Assembly: GCF_902859805.1 (NCBI RefSeq)
Contig: NZ_CADIKC010000011.1
Coordinates: 62,001 to 126,000, forward strand
DNA length: 64,000 nt
Reading direction: 5' to 3'
Source: Paraburkholderia sediminicola
GTDB taxonomy: Bacteria > Pseudomonadota > Gammaproteobacteria > Burkholderiales > Burkholderiaceae
The notes beneath the pieces were generated by a model, which was not told where the DNA came from, searched no databases, and worked only from the letters and a program-made list of their open reading frames with translations. This document shows positions 35,531 through 42,956 of this stretch, piece after piece. Each line of letters opens with the position of its first letter. The first letter of the stretch is position 1. Made by a program: the position numbers and the translations under genes.

Positions 35531-35637
35531 AAGATGAATTCCTTGAATTCGCTGGCGTCCATCTTGCCGCGCAGAATGTCGGCGGCTTTGAAGAGGAAGC
35601 TTTCGAGTTGGGACAGAGTGATTTTTTCCTGCTGCAT
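35524..35637 (-). pseudogene. hsdM: 5' fragment of a type I restriction hsdM gene
   Basis: On the reverse strand ATG 35637 begins a 38-codon stretch that matches the start of HsdM methylase subunits: KITLSQLESFLFKAADILRG, then KMDASEFKEFIFGM. The normal continuation (LFLKRLSD) is missing because the DNA switches to the antisense of the AraC gene at the shared GGCATGCC. It is a relic with no methylase domain, HsdS or HsdR. Confidence 0.85.
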
Positions 35638-35750
35638 TTTGCTCTTTACGTTTGTGTCTTATAGACGGCGATTTTATAGGATAACGCGGCAGCGTCCATC
35701 CAAGATCCGGTACGTTTCCGTCAACGGATTTTTTGACCACCGAATGGATG

Positions 35751-35787
35751 CAAAAAAACCCCGCGAGCCTTTCTGGCTGCGGGGTTT
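35751..35787 (-). terminator. Rho-independent terminator downstream of the tRNA remnant
   Basis: On the reverse strand AACCCCGCAGCC pairs with GGCTCGCGGGGTT and is followed by TTTTTT. It lies 36 bases past the tRNA remnant in the same direction, as a normal tRNA terminator would. Confidence 0.8.
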
Positions 35788-35822
35788 CGGGAATACTGCG
35801 GAACTGCCTAGAACATCTGATG

Positions 35823-35844
35823 ATGGAGCTGAGGAGGATCGAAC
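35823..35844 (-). repeat. 3' tRNA remnant (probable tRNA-Ala), candidate attachment site
   Basis: The reverse strand reads AGTTCGATCCTCCTCAGC and then TCCA, the T-loop, T-stem and acceptor end typical of tRNA-Ala in these bacteria. No D-arm or anticodon arm follows, and the CCA is changed to TCA. A short 3' tRNA copy is the usual mark left by integration of an island at a tRNA gene. Confidence 0.65.
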
Positions 35845-35950
35845 TGTCGCCCCCCTCCGTTCCTACTGCTCTAAGATTCCGTCTTGAATCAAGTTAATTA
35901 TTTGTGAATCTTCTCAATAGACCCTACAAGAATGTAGCGACACTCAAAAC

Positions 35951-36034
35951 GTGAGATTTTTGGGCCCGTCAGACAAGGCTCTGCGGACTGTGCGACGCAT
36001 CGGATGAGATTTGGGGAAGCATCGTGTGAGATTT
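35951..36034 (+). repeat. Iteron-like direct repeats upstream of the recombinase/ParB module
   Basis: GCATCGNNTGAGATTT occurs at 35997-36012 and 36019-36034, exactly 22 bases apart, with 14 of 16 bases identical. A third GTGAGATTTTT lies at 35951. All have the same orientation and lie about 370-450 bases before the first module gene. They could bind the ParB-like proteins or form part of a recombination site. Confidence 0.5.
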
Positions 36035-36400
36035 TTTTGCACGCAGTTGAACCGGCATTCAACGGGGTACCTTCCTGGCGAAGCTCTCCCATCGCCATCG
36101 CCCATAGGGCCGTCTTGAGCGACCCATCTCGATGCACGCCGGCGGTCAAGAAATGTCCAGGTTTTTGAGACTGGCCTACTCACGCGCCAAAGTAGTAGCG
36201 TTTAGGTGCGACCCTAATTAATGGCGGCTTCATCACCGGCCCCGGCCGGTCGGAATGCGCCTCGGGCCACGAAAACAAAAACTAGCGGCCGTAGAAAGCG
36301 GGAAGATCTTCTCGGGTGGGTCGCCGCCGCCCGGAGGCTCCGAACCTGATTCGCCCCGGGCATGACGGACCCGCCTGTGATATCAGCGTGGAGCGCCATC

Positions 36401-36865
36401 ATGAAATCGGCCCGACTTTGCCTTGCCTGCGGCAATCCATTTCATCCCCTTTTGCGGGTCCCTGATCAACGGTACTGCTCGGCGGCGGCGTGTCAGCGGG
36501 AACGCCGCCGCCGTTGGCAACGGCGGCGACTTCGCGTCGACGCCGACTACCGCGATAACCAGGCGCGGGCGCAATCGAACTGGCGTGCTCGTCACCCGGA
36601 CTACTGGCGTCAATACCGCGCGACGCACCCGGCCTATCGGGAGCGCAATTGCGCGATGCAACGAGACCGGAATGCGCGACGAAGTTCCAGTCCAGTTGCA
36701 AACATGGACGCGTCACCGCCTTTACACCCGCTCGCATCAGGCTTCTACATACTGCGTCGTGCCGTCGAAACGGGCATTGCAAAGATGAACGCGTGCACCG
36801 TTCATATCGCCGTGCTGTCGGCACCAAACGGGCCACCCATACGTGATTGCAAAGAGATGACGTGA
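36401..36865 (+). CDS. Small Cys/Arg-rich zinc-ribbon-like protein of the recombinase module
   Basis: A 154-residue basic protein from ATG 36401. The N-terminal third holds CLACGNPFHP and YCSAAACQRERRR (CxxC...CxxxxC), a likely zinc ribbon. A highly basic helix-like stretch, RRRWQRRRLRVDADYRDNQA, and repeats HPDYWRQYR/HPAYRERN follow. The C-terminus includes GIAKMNACTVHIAVLS. I recall this protein type as a regular upstream neighbour of such recombinases, but no function is known to me. Nucleic-acid binding is inferred. Confidence 0.72.
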   Translation: MKSARLCLACGNPFHPLLRVPDQRYCSAAACQRERRRRWQRRRLRVDADYRDNQARAQSNWRARHPDYWRQYRATHPAYRERNCAMQRDRNARRSSSPVANMDASPPLHPLASGFYILRRAVETGIAKMNACTVHIAVLSAPNGPPIRDCKEMT

Positions 36866-37032
36866 TCGACTTCCGCGCCAGGCCTGCTACCTTTGCCTTG
36901 TACCCGCTCTGAATCAGACACCACCGCAGTTGCGACGCGGTTGCGTTTCGAATGTGACGATCTGCGTGTCCGACGCGATGCCGGACACGCAAGCTCAGGG
37001 GAGCGAGGATTCGAAGCAGCGGGAGCAGGACC

Positions 37033-38598
37033 GTGTCACTCAATCACATAGGCGATACCGCCGTCGCGCAGGCCCCCTCGGTACGGGCGGCCGAATACGT
37101 TCGCATGTCAACTGAGCACCAGCAGTACTCGACCGAGAACCAGCGCGACAGAATCCGGGAGTACGCCGTGCGACGCGGTCTCGAGATCGTACGCACCTAT
37201 GCTGACGAGGGTAAAAGCGGTCTGCGTATCGACGGGCGGCAGGCGCTGCAGCAGTTGATCAAGGACGTCGAAAGCGGTCGCGCGGATTTTCAGGTGATCC
37301 TCGTCTACGACGTGAGCCGCTGGGGGAGATTCCAGGACGCGGATGAAAGCGCGTATTACGAGTATGTCTGTAGGCGTGCCGGCATCCAGGTTGCCTACTG
37401 CGCCGAGCAGTTCGAGAACGACGGTTCACCGGTATCCACCATCGTGAAAGGAGTCAAGCGGGCAATGGCCGGTGAATACAGCCGGGAATTGTCGGCCAAG
37501 GTGTTTGCCGGTCAGTGCCGGCTGATCGAGCTCGGCTTCCGGCAAGGAGGACCGGCCGGTTATGGTCTGCGCCGCGTGCTCATCGATCAGCACGGGATCA
37601 TGAAAGGCGAACTCCAGCGAGGCGAACACAAGAGCCTGCAGACCGATCGGGTGATCCTTATGCCAGGGCCCGAGAGCGAAATCCGGATTATCAATCTCAT
37701 CTACAACTGGTTTATCGACGGGTCGTTAAATGAATACGAGATTGCGGCCCGGCTAAATGGTATGCGTGTTCGCACAAACCTCGACCGGGAATGGACACGA
37801 GCGACTGTACGGGAGGTATTGACCAACGAGAAATACATCGGCAACAACGTCTATAACCGAGTGTCGTTCAAACTTAAGAAAATGCGCGTCGTGAATACAC
37901 CGGACATGTGGATCCGGAAGGAAGGTGCATTCCAGTCTATCGTACCGAGTGAGACGTTTTACACAGCACAGGGCATCATGCGGGCGCGTGCCCGGCGCTA
38001 TTCGAATGAGGAACTCATCGAGCGTCTGCGTAACCTGTACCGCAACCGTGGTTTCCTGTCCGGCCTGGTTATCGACGAGACTGATGGCATGCCATCAAGC
38101 TCCGTTTACATGTACAGATTCGGCAGCCTGATCCGCGCCTACCAGACCGTGGGTTTCACGCCCGGTCGCGACTACCGCTATCTCGAAACGAATCGCTTCC
38201 TCCGGCAGCTTCACCCGGAAATCGTTGCGCAGACGGAGAAGAAGATCGCCGATCTCGGTGGCACGGTGCTGCGCGATCCAGCCACAGATATGCTCACCGT
38301 CAACCATGAGTTCACTACCTGCCTCGTTCTCGCGCGTTGCCAGACACACGAAAATGGGCGGCATCGCTGGAAGGTCCGGTTCGACACGAGCCTGTTGCCG
38401 GACATTACCGTAGCCGTTAGGCTCGACCACGCGAATTCCGCGGCGCTCGATTATTACCTCCTGCCGCGTCTGGATTTCGGCCAGCCGCGCATCAGCCTCG
38501 CCGACCAGAACAGGGTCGAATTCGAGAGCTACCGTTTTGATACGCTTGATTATCTCTATGGCATGGCTGAGCGGGCCCGCCTCCGGAGGGTGGCATGA
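37033..38598 (+). CDS. Large serine recombinase
   Basis: A 521-residue site-specific recombinase starting at GTG 37033. The N-terminal resolvase domain has the nucleophile Ser26 in YVRMSTEHQQYS, and catalytic arginines in DVSRWGRFQD (Arg96, Arg99). The Recombinase domain follows (GGPAGYGLRRVL, then WTRATVREVLTNEKYIGNNV). The C-terminal third lacks the usual Cys4 zinc ribbon and coiled coil, and looks family-specific. Its stop overlaps the next start by four bases, tying it to two ParB-like genes. Confidence 0.9.
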   Translation: MSLNHIGDTAVAQAPSVRAAEYVRMSTEHQQYSTENQRDRIREYAVRRGLEIVRTYADEGKSGLRIDGRQALQQLIKDVESGRADFQVILVYDVSRWGRFQDADESAYYEYVCRRAGIQVAYCAEQFENDGSPVSTIVKGVKRAMAGEYSRELSAKVFAGQCRLIELGFRQGGPAGYGLRRVLIDQHGIMKGELQRGEHKSLQTDRVILMPGPESEIRIINLIYNWFIDGSLNEYEIAARLNGMRVRTNLDREWTRATVREVLTNEKYIGNNVYNRVSFKLKKMRVVNTPDMWIRKEGAFQSIVPSETFYTAQGIMRARARRYSNEELIERLRNLYRNRGFLSGLVIDETDGMPSSSVYMYRFGSLIRAYQTVGFTPGRDYRYLETNRFLRQLHPEIVAQTEKKIADLGGTVLRDPATDMLTVNHEFTTCLVLARCQTHENGRHRWKVRFDTSLLPDITVAVRLDHANSAALDYYLLPRLDFGQPRISLADQNRVEFESYRFDTLDYLYGMAERARLRRVA

Positions 38599-39497
38599 AC
38601 CAGCAGCAACAGGCGGGCGACGTGCGGATGATTCCGATCGACCAGATCGAGGTTATCAATCCTCGTGAGCGTAACAATCGCGTCTTCAACGAAATCGTCG
38701 GCAACATCAGCGCGATCGGCCTGAAAAAGCCGATCAAGGTCACGCCGCGTGCAACAGCAGATGGCGTCGAGAAGTATCTGCTTGTGTGCGGCGAAGGTCG
38801 CTTGAAGGCTTTCCGATCACTCGGCGAGACAACCATTCCGGCGATGGTTGTGAATGTCAGCGACGAAGACGCATTCATCATGAGTCTCGCGGAGAACATT
38901 GCGCGTCGTCAGTGCAGGCCGCTCGAACTCCTCGCCGGTATCCGGCAATTGCAGGAGCAAGGATATACGTCGAAGGTGATCGCGGAAAAAACGGGGCTCA
39001 CGCAATCATATATCCAAGGTATCCTGATGCTACTGCATCGTGGCGAGGAACGACTGGTCATAGCAGTGGAAAAGGGACGAATTCCGCTTAACGCCGCACT
39101 GTCTATTGTCGGCGCCGGTGACGACGACACGGCAATACAGGCTGCTCTGCAGGAAGCTTACGAGTCAGGCAAGTTACGCGGCAAGCAATTGATAGACGCC
39201 CGACGGATTATCGAACGACGGAAAACGCTTGGGCGCTCCGCCGCACACAACATGTCGGGCAAGCTCACGGATGTAACGACATCGAGCCTGGTGCGGACCT
39301 ACCAGCATGAAGTCGAACGCCAGAAGTCGATGGTGCGTAAGGCCGAATTTGCGCAGCAGCGGCTCATGTTCGTCGTGGGTGCACTCCGTCAAATGTTCGC
39401 CGATGAAAACTTCGTCAATCTGCTACGTGCAGAGGGACTGGCAACGTTGCCGAAATATCTTGCCGAGCGTGTCTGGTCGGGCGGGAGCGTCGCATGA
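38595..39497 (+). CDS. ParB-like protein, module member 1
   Basis: A 300-residue protein with a ParB N-terminal domain. IPIDQIEVINPRERNN is the entry strand, GEGRLKAFRSLG (66-77) occupies the place of the GERRxxA nucleotide-binding box, and AENIARRQCRPLE (99-111) is the second motif. A helix-turn-helix follows (GYTSKVIAEKTGLTQSYIQG). It overlaps both neighbours by four bases. It may bind DNA near the module and help the recombinase, or give partition-like stability. No ParA gene is adjacent. Confidence 0.85.
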   Translation: MNQQQQAGDVRMIPIDQIEVINPRERNNRVFNEIVGNISAIGLKKPIKVTPRATADGVEKYLLVCGEGRLKAFRSLGETTIPAMVVNVSDEDAFIMSLAENIARRQCRPLELLAGIRQLQEQGYTSKVIAEKTGLTQSYIQGILMLLHRGEERLVIAVEKGRIPLNAALSIVGAGDDDTAIQAALQEAYESGKLRGKQLIDARRIIERRKTLGRSAAHNMSGKLTDVTTSSLVRTYQHEVERQKSMVRKAEFAQQRLMFVVGALRQMFADENFVNLLRAEGLATLPKYLAERVWSGGSVA

Positions 39498-40396
39498 CAG
39501 GCGTGACGCTCGGTTTCATTCCTGAGCCGCTATCCGTTCCATTAGTGTGCATCCTGCCGTCGCGCAAAACGCCGGCGACAATCATCGATTCCCGCAAATT
39601 CAAGCAGATCAAGGCCTCGATCGAGGAGATCGGCCTGATCGAGCCGTTGTCCGTCACGGCAGCGCATCAGAGTACGGGTCAACATGTGCTGCTTGATGGT
39701 CACCTGCGCCTCATTGCGATGCAGAAGCTCGGATTTGTCGAGGTATCGTGCCTGGTTGCAACCGATGACGAAAGCTACACGTACAACAATCGCGTCAATC
39801 GGCTGTCCACAATCCAGGAGCATTATATGATCCGGCGCGTCGTCGAACGGGGTGTGTCGCCGGAGAGGCTGGCAAAGGCCCTCGCCATGGACGTATCCAT
39901 GATCCTCAAGAAGCTTTCGCTGCTAGACGGCATATGTCCTGAAGCCGCCGAACTTCTGGGAGATCGCCAGTTCTCGGTAGACCTCGCTCGCGCAATTCGA
40001 AAAATGAAGCCGACGCGGCAGGTCGAATGCGTCGAGCTGATGATAGCGGCGAACAACGTGACCGTGCCTTATGCCGAAGCGCTGCTAGTCGCAACACCCG
40101 CAGCACGCCTGGTTGATGGAAAGAAGCCGCCAAAGCTGACCGGCGTCACCCCTGAACAGATGGCGAAGATGGAGCGGGAGATGAGCAATCTGCAGGGGCA
40201 ATACAAGCTTGTCGAGCAGACCTACGGACAGGATGTGCTGAACCTGGTGCTCGCAAAAGGATATCTCGCCAGGCTCGTGGAGAATCAACTGGTAGCTCAA
40301 TACCTGCGGCAACGTCAGCCAGACCTGCTGGCTGAGTTCGAAACGATCGTTGAGACGGTGTCGCTCGAACAGCAGCAATTCAGCGTTCTGACCTAG
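39494..40396 (+). CDS. ParB/RepB-like protein, module member 2
   Basis: A 300-residue second ParB relative with a different active region: LLDGHLRLIAMQKLG (66-80) replaces the GERR box, and NNRVNRLSTIQEHYMI replaces the ENxxR motif. A helix-turn-helix-like segment is at about 120-145. The C-terminal half resembles the RepB C-terminal domain (ILKKLSLLDGICPEAAELLG, then TPEQMAKMEREMSNLQGQYK). It is the last gene of the overlapping three-gene chain. Confidence 0.83.
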   Translation: MTGVTLGFIPEPLSVPLVCILPSRKTPATIIDSRKFKQIKASIEEIGLIEPLSVTAAHQSTGQHVLLDGHLRLIAMQKLGFVEVSCLVATDDESYTYNNRVNRLSTIQEHYMIRRVVERGVSPERLAKALAMDVSMILKKLSLLDGICPEAAELLGDRQFSVDLARAIRKMKPTRQVECVELMIAANNVTVPYAEALLVATPAARLVDGKKPPKLTGVTPEQMAKMEREMSNLQGQYKLVEQTYGQDVLNLVLAKGYLARLVENQLVAQYLRQRQPDLLAEFETIVETVSLEQQQFSVLT

Positions 40397-40420
40397 TCGG
40401 ATGAGCGCGCGCGAGCGGGA

Positions 40421-41101
40421 TCAAGGCAATCCATACTGCACAGCCTTCTTTCCATCCTTGAACGCACTAACCGCTTGAGCACCCAACCGGATTGGCGCAA
40501 AACACGCAGCCTCCACATAGGCCGTATCGAAGTAAAACTGCAAGCTCCCGTCTGTCCGTACGGCCAACGTAAACGCCTTCGACATCAGATACTCGTCATT
40601 AAATGTCGACGCATCGAGACAATCAGGTTTCCCAGCATTGATCCGCCTGAACTCAGCCATGACGGGGACAACCGATTCCTTAGTCAAAAACAGGCTACCG
40701 CTATCGCGATGTCCTACTGCATACACCTCGTTCAGATCGAATCGCTTGCCATCCTTGATGCGATATGAAATACCGTACTGGTACGCATTAGGATGCGCGT
40801 CGTCACACTGCGAACTTCCGGTCACTTCGAATCCAACGATGCTCTGCGTCTCAACCGTCTTCTTTATATCGGCATGATATTGCGCCGTTGCGCCCATGCC
40901 ACTCGCGTTGTCTGCACACTCCTTCGCGTCCTTAAGAATGCCGGTGCGCAACGATCGTAACGAAGCGTCCAGCGGCGCAGTGTGCTGCTTCAGCGACGGT
41001 ATCGCCGATACTGACGCATTCATACCGTCGGCGTGGGCGACAGGAGCAATCAAAGCGAGCACAACAGTCAGAGACGTGGCTGTAAGCTTTCGATAATTCA
41101 T
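40421..41101 (-). CDS. Secreted protein of unknown function
   Basis: A 226-residue protein from ATG 41101; 32 codons upstream in frame are non-conserved-looking. The signal peptide is MNYRKLTATSLTVVLALIAP, cleaved near AHADG. The mature part has four or five Cys and a mixed alpha/beta composition. It is not recognised. It lies 96 bases downstream of another secreted gene on the same strand. By context it may be a periplasmic immunity-type protein. Confidence 0.65.
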   Translation of the reverse strand: MNYRKLTATSLTVVLALIAPVAHADGMNASVSAIPSLKQHTAPLDASLRSLRTGILKDAKECADNASGMGATAQYHADIKKTVETQSIVGFEVTGSSQCDDAHPNAYQYGISYRIKDGKRFDLNEVYAVGHRDSGSLFLTKESVVPVMAEFRRINAGKPDCLDASTFNDEYLMSKAFTLAVRTDGSLQFYFDTAYVEAACFAPIRLGAQAVSAFKDGKKAVQYGLP

Positions 41102-41197
41102 GAGATGTCCGGATTTCTGGCTGGGGATCAAGAACGAATGGGCATCTTCGTCGGGTGGCACCCTATGAATTGCTGAAAAGGTGCCTATGAACATCAT

Positions 41198-41701
41198 TCA
41201 GTGCATATCGACCTTCGTCACAGGCGCCTCGTTGACTTCGTCGAAAATTTTGTTCGAAAAGTTCTTGTATCTTGAAACCTGGCATTCTTTATCGAAAATT
41301 ATCTTCCCATTTTTCGATACATAGAGTTCACCCGGCGAGACCGAGGACACGACATACGTGTACTGCTCCTTCGAGAACTTCAAATGCAGGCCACGAATAC
41401 TTCCTTCGGATACGTCGGTGATCTCGACCGTCTTGGCAGGCTGAACATTCTCGGGCGGAAATACGAAGACATCGTCCTTGCTACCGTATCGGTATTGCAC
41501 GTAGCCCCGGTCAGGGTCGGTGTTGTTCTTTGCGCAGACGGAAACGGTCTTGCCGTTCTCCAGCGGACAACTGAAATAAATCTCCTCGCCTTCGTTGCAA
41601 AGCGTCTGTTCATCCTGCGACAACGGAGTTTGCGCATTCGCCAAGTCATATCTAACGAGGGACAACAAAACAACCGTGAACAATCCTGCCATACGTATCA
41701 C
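41198..41701 (-). CDS. Secreted protein coupled to an effector relic (candidate periplasmic immunity protein)
   Basis: A 167-residue exported protein starting at GTG 41701 (an ATG three codons later, at 41692, is also possible). A signal peptide precedes AQTPLSQDEQ. The mature protein has CNEGEEIYFSCPLENGKTVS and VCAKNN, a Cys-containing motif seen in small secreted proteins of related bacteria. The GTGA overlap with the decayed frame upstream is a typical effector-immunity coupling. Function otherwise unknown. Confidence 0.7.
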   Translation of the reverse strand: MIRMAGLFTVVLLSLVRYDLANAQTPLSQDEQTLCNEGEEIYFSCPLENGKTVSVCAKNNTDPDRGYVQYRYGSKDDVFVFPPENVQPAKTVEITDVSEGSIRGLHLKFSKEQYTYVVSSVSPGELYVSKNGKIIFDKECQVSRYKNFSNKIFDEVNEAPVTKVDMH

Positions 41702-41862
41702 TTCAATCCCTCCCAGTTATGAATCGAGGCGAAGTTATTTCGCCGGTCAACGATTTCGTTTATGTTCTCCCGGCTGATCGGGTGGTCAGGATGATGCGCG
41801 AAAAGCTCAGGATTGATCTCTCGGATGCCATCCGGTGCGGTCATCACTTGGCGGGGGCCGTC
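41698..41862 (-). pseudogene. Decayed 3' end of a probable effector gene
   Basis: On the reverse strand 54 codons are open from 41862, after an in-frame TGA, to the stop at 41698-41700. They read VMTAPDGIREINPELFAHHP, then DHPISRENINEIVDRRNNF and IHNWEGLK. This looks like the conserved C-terminal tail of a larger protein, but there is no start and the upstream frame is broken. The stop overlaps the GTG of the secreted gene, as in effector-immunity pairs. Confidence 0.55.
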
Positions 41863-42103
41863 TCACTGGATTCTGCCTGCCGTATTGCAGGCTGGGCAAA
41901 ACATGCTATCGCCTTCGTGTGCAACATCCCGCCCGCTCGGTTGAATCGTGGTCGCCGTGGCTTGGACCGTGCCGTTATTTGACAAGCATAATCCGGTCGG
42001 CATAGGTCAATACGCGTTGGGCCAAACCGACCACGATGTTCGTAGTTGCCTCGGCCCATTAGACCGTGGCATTCTTCGTCAATCGTACTTTTCCCCTGAG
42101 CGA
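41702..42103. other. Region between the secreted gene and the membrane protein gene
   Basis: Apart from the decayed reverse-strand frame, this 402-base region has no convincing gene. A forward 87-codon ORF at 41719-41982 is the shadow of that relic. Confidence 0.5.
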
Positions 42104-42874
42104 ATGGCGCACCGACTCAAATCACGAAGTCATCCTTCCTCAACCGGTACGCCGAACGATGTCGAAGAAAATCTCTCGAATGACGTTAAGGATCGGTTGC
42201 GGCACGCGCAGATCGTCCGGCTAGAAGGCGAAGTAGCCGAGTTAGAGTGCACGCAGTTTACGGTGACAACCGATTGGAACGGGAATAGTTTTAACCACGG
42301 AACAATGCGGTCGTTTCGATTTCAGGTGAATGGCGTCTTCGTCGTCCTGTATACGCCAAAAGATTGCATCCCCTACTACGGTAAGGTGGAGTTACCGCTT
42401 GCGGAGGGCGATAGCATATGCCTCGCGATTGCATCAGAGGCGTTGTCTGGTCGACATCTTGTTTATGGTTTTCGCAATCCTGCCGACCCGCGTGTCTTCG
42501 TAGCGTTCGCGGCCGGCTCTCTCGAGGGGAGCATGCCGGACAGTCAGATTTACTACCTACCGCGGCTCCCTCGGTTTTGGGGAAAAAGCAGATGGAAACA
42601 GGCCTCTGTGTTCGGCGCGTTCGCCGTATTGGCCTTCACTCTGTTCGCATATCTAGGACACGGTGAGCCGAGCGGAAACGGATTGTCAGCGACCGTGGTG
42701 TTCAATTCGATCTTCGGAATTGCGTGCGCGAGCTATTTACTGACTATCACGTACGGAGCAATGCGCTGGCGATTAAGTTTGCCGACACGTCGCCAGCGTA
42801 ATCTTCTTGCAGTATTGAGTGCCCTTGAAGTGCCCGCTCAAGGTCCAAACAAGGGCACAATATGCGCGGTCTAG
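42104..42874 (+). CDS. Two-TM membrane protein, paralogue A
   Basis: About 256 residues from ATG 42104; the start is uncertain because the frame is open upstream and the ribosome site is weak. A beta-rich N-terminal domain contains VELPLAEGDSICLAIASEAL. Two hydrophobic segments follow (about 165-185 and 200-220), then the cytosolic tail MRWRLSLPTRRQRNLLAVLS. The LAEGD block and the LPTRRQR tail recur in the protein at 48021, so the two are paralogues. Role unknown; an immunity-like role is possible. Confidence 0.65.
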   Translation: MAHRLKSRSHPSSTGTPNDVEENLSNDVKDRLRHAQIVRLEGEVAELECTQFTVTTDWNGNSFNHGTMRSFRFQVNGVFVVLYTPKDCIPYYGKVELPLAEGDSICLAIASEALSGRHLVYGFRNPADPRVFVAFAAGSLEGSMPDSQIYYLPRLPRFWGKSRWKQASVFGAFAVLAFTLFAYLGHGEPSGNGLSATVVFNSIFGIACASYLLTITYGAMRWRLSLPTRRQRNLLAVLSALEVPAQGPNKGTICAV

Positions 42875-42956
42875 TCCGTTTCCGTCAGGTGATTGCTGAC
42901 GAGCTATGAGGCTGCACCGAACAGCCGCTCCTGCCCGTTGCGTGCCGCACGCGGTC

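Larger units (their letters stand above)
35531..36400. other. Junction and intergenic region before the recombinase module
   Basis: This stretch holds the hsdM fragment, a terminator, the tRNA 3' remnant and the repeat set at 35951-36034. Small reverse-strand ORFs at 35898-36183 have no coding character. The last 150 bases are GC-rich leader of the module. Confidence 0.5.

Noticed and set aside
35531..35887. C-terminal half of the AraC open frame as a real fusion domain
   Set aside because: The sequence is the antisense of an hsdM start, a terminator and a tRNA remnant, so the frame is open by chance.
35898..36183. Two overlapping small reverse ORFs before the recombinase module
   Set aside because: They cross the direct repeats, have no ribosome-binding site and no coding-like composition.
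36399..37043. 214-codon reverse ORF over the zinc-ribbon gene
   Set aside because: The forward frame has ordered Cys pairs and conserved-looking repeats, while the reverse frame has none; it is a shadow.
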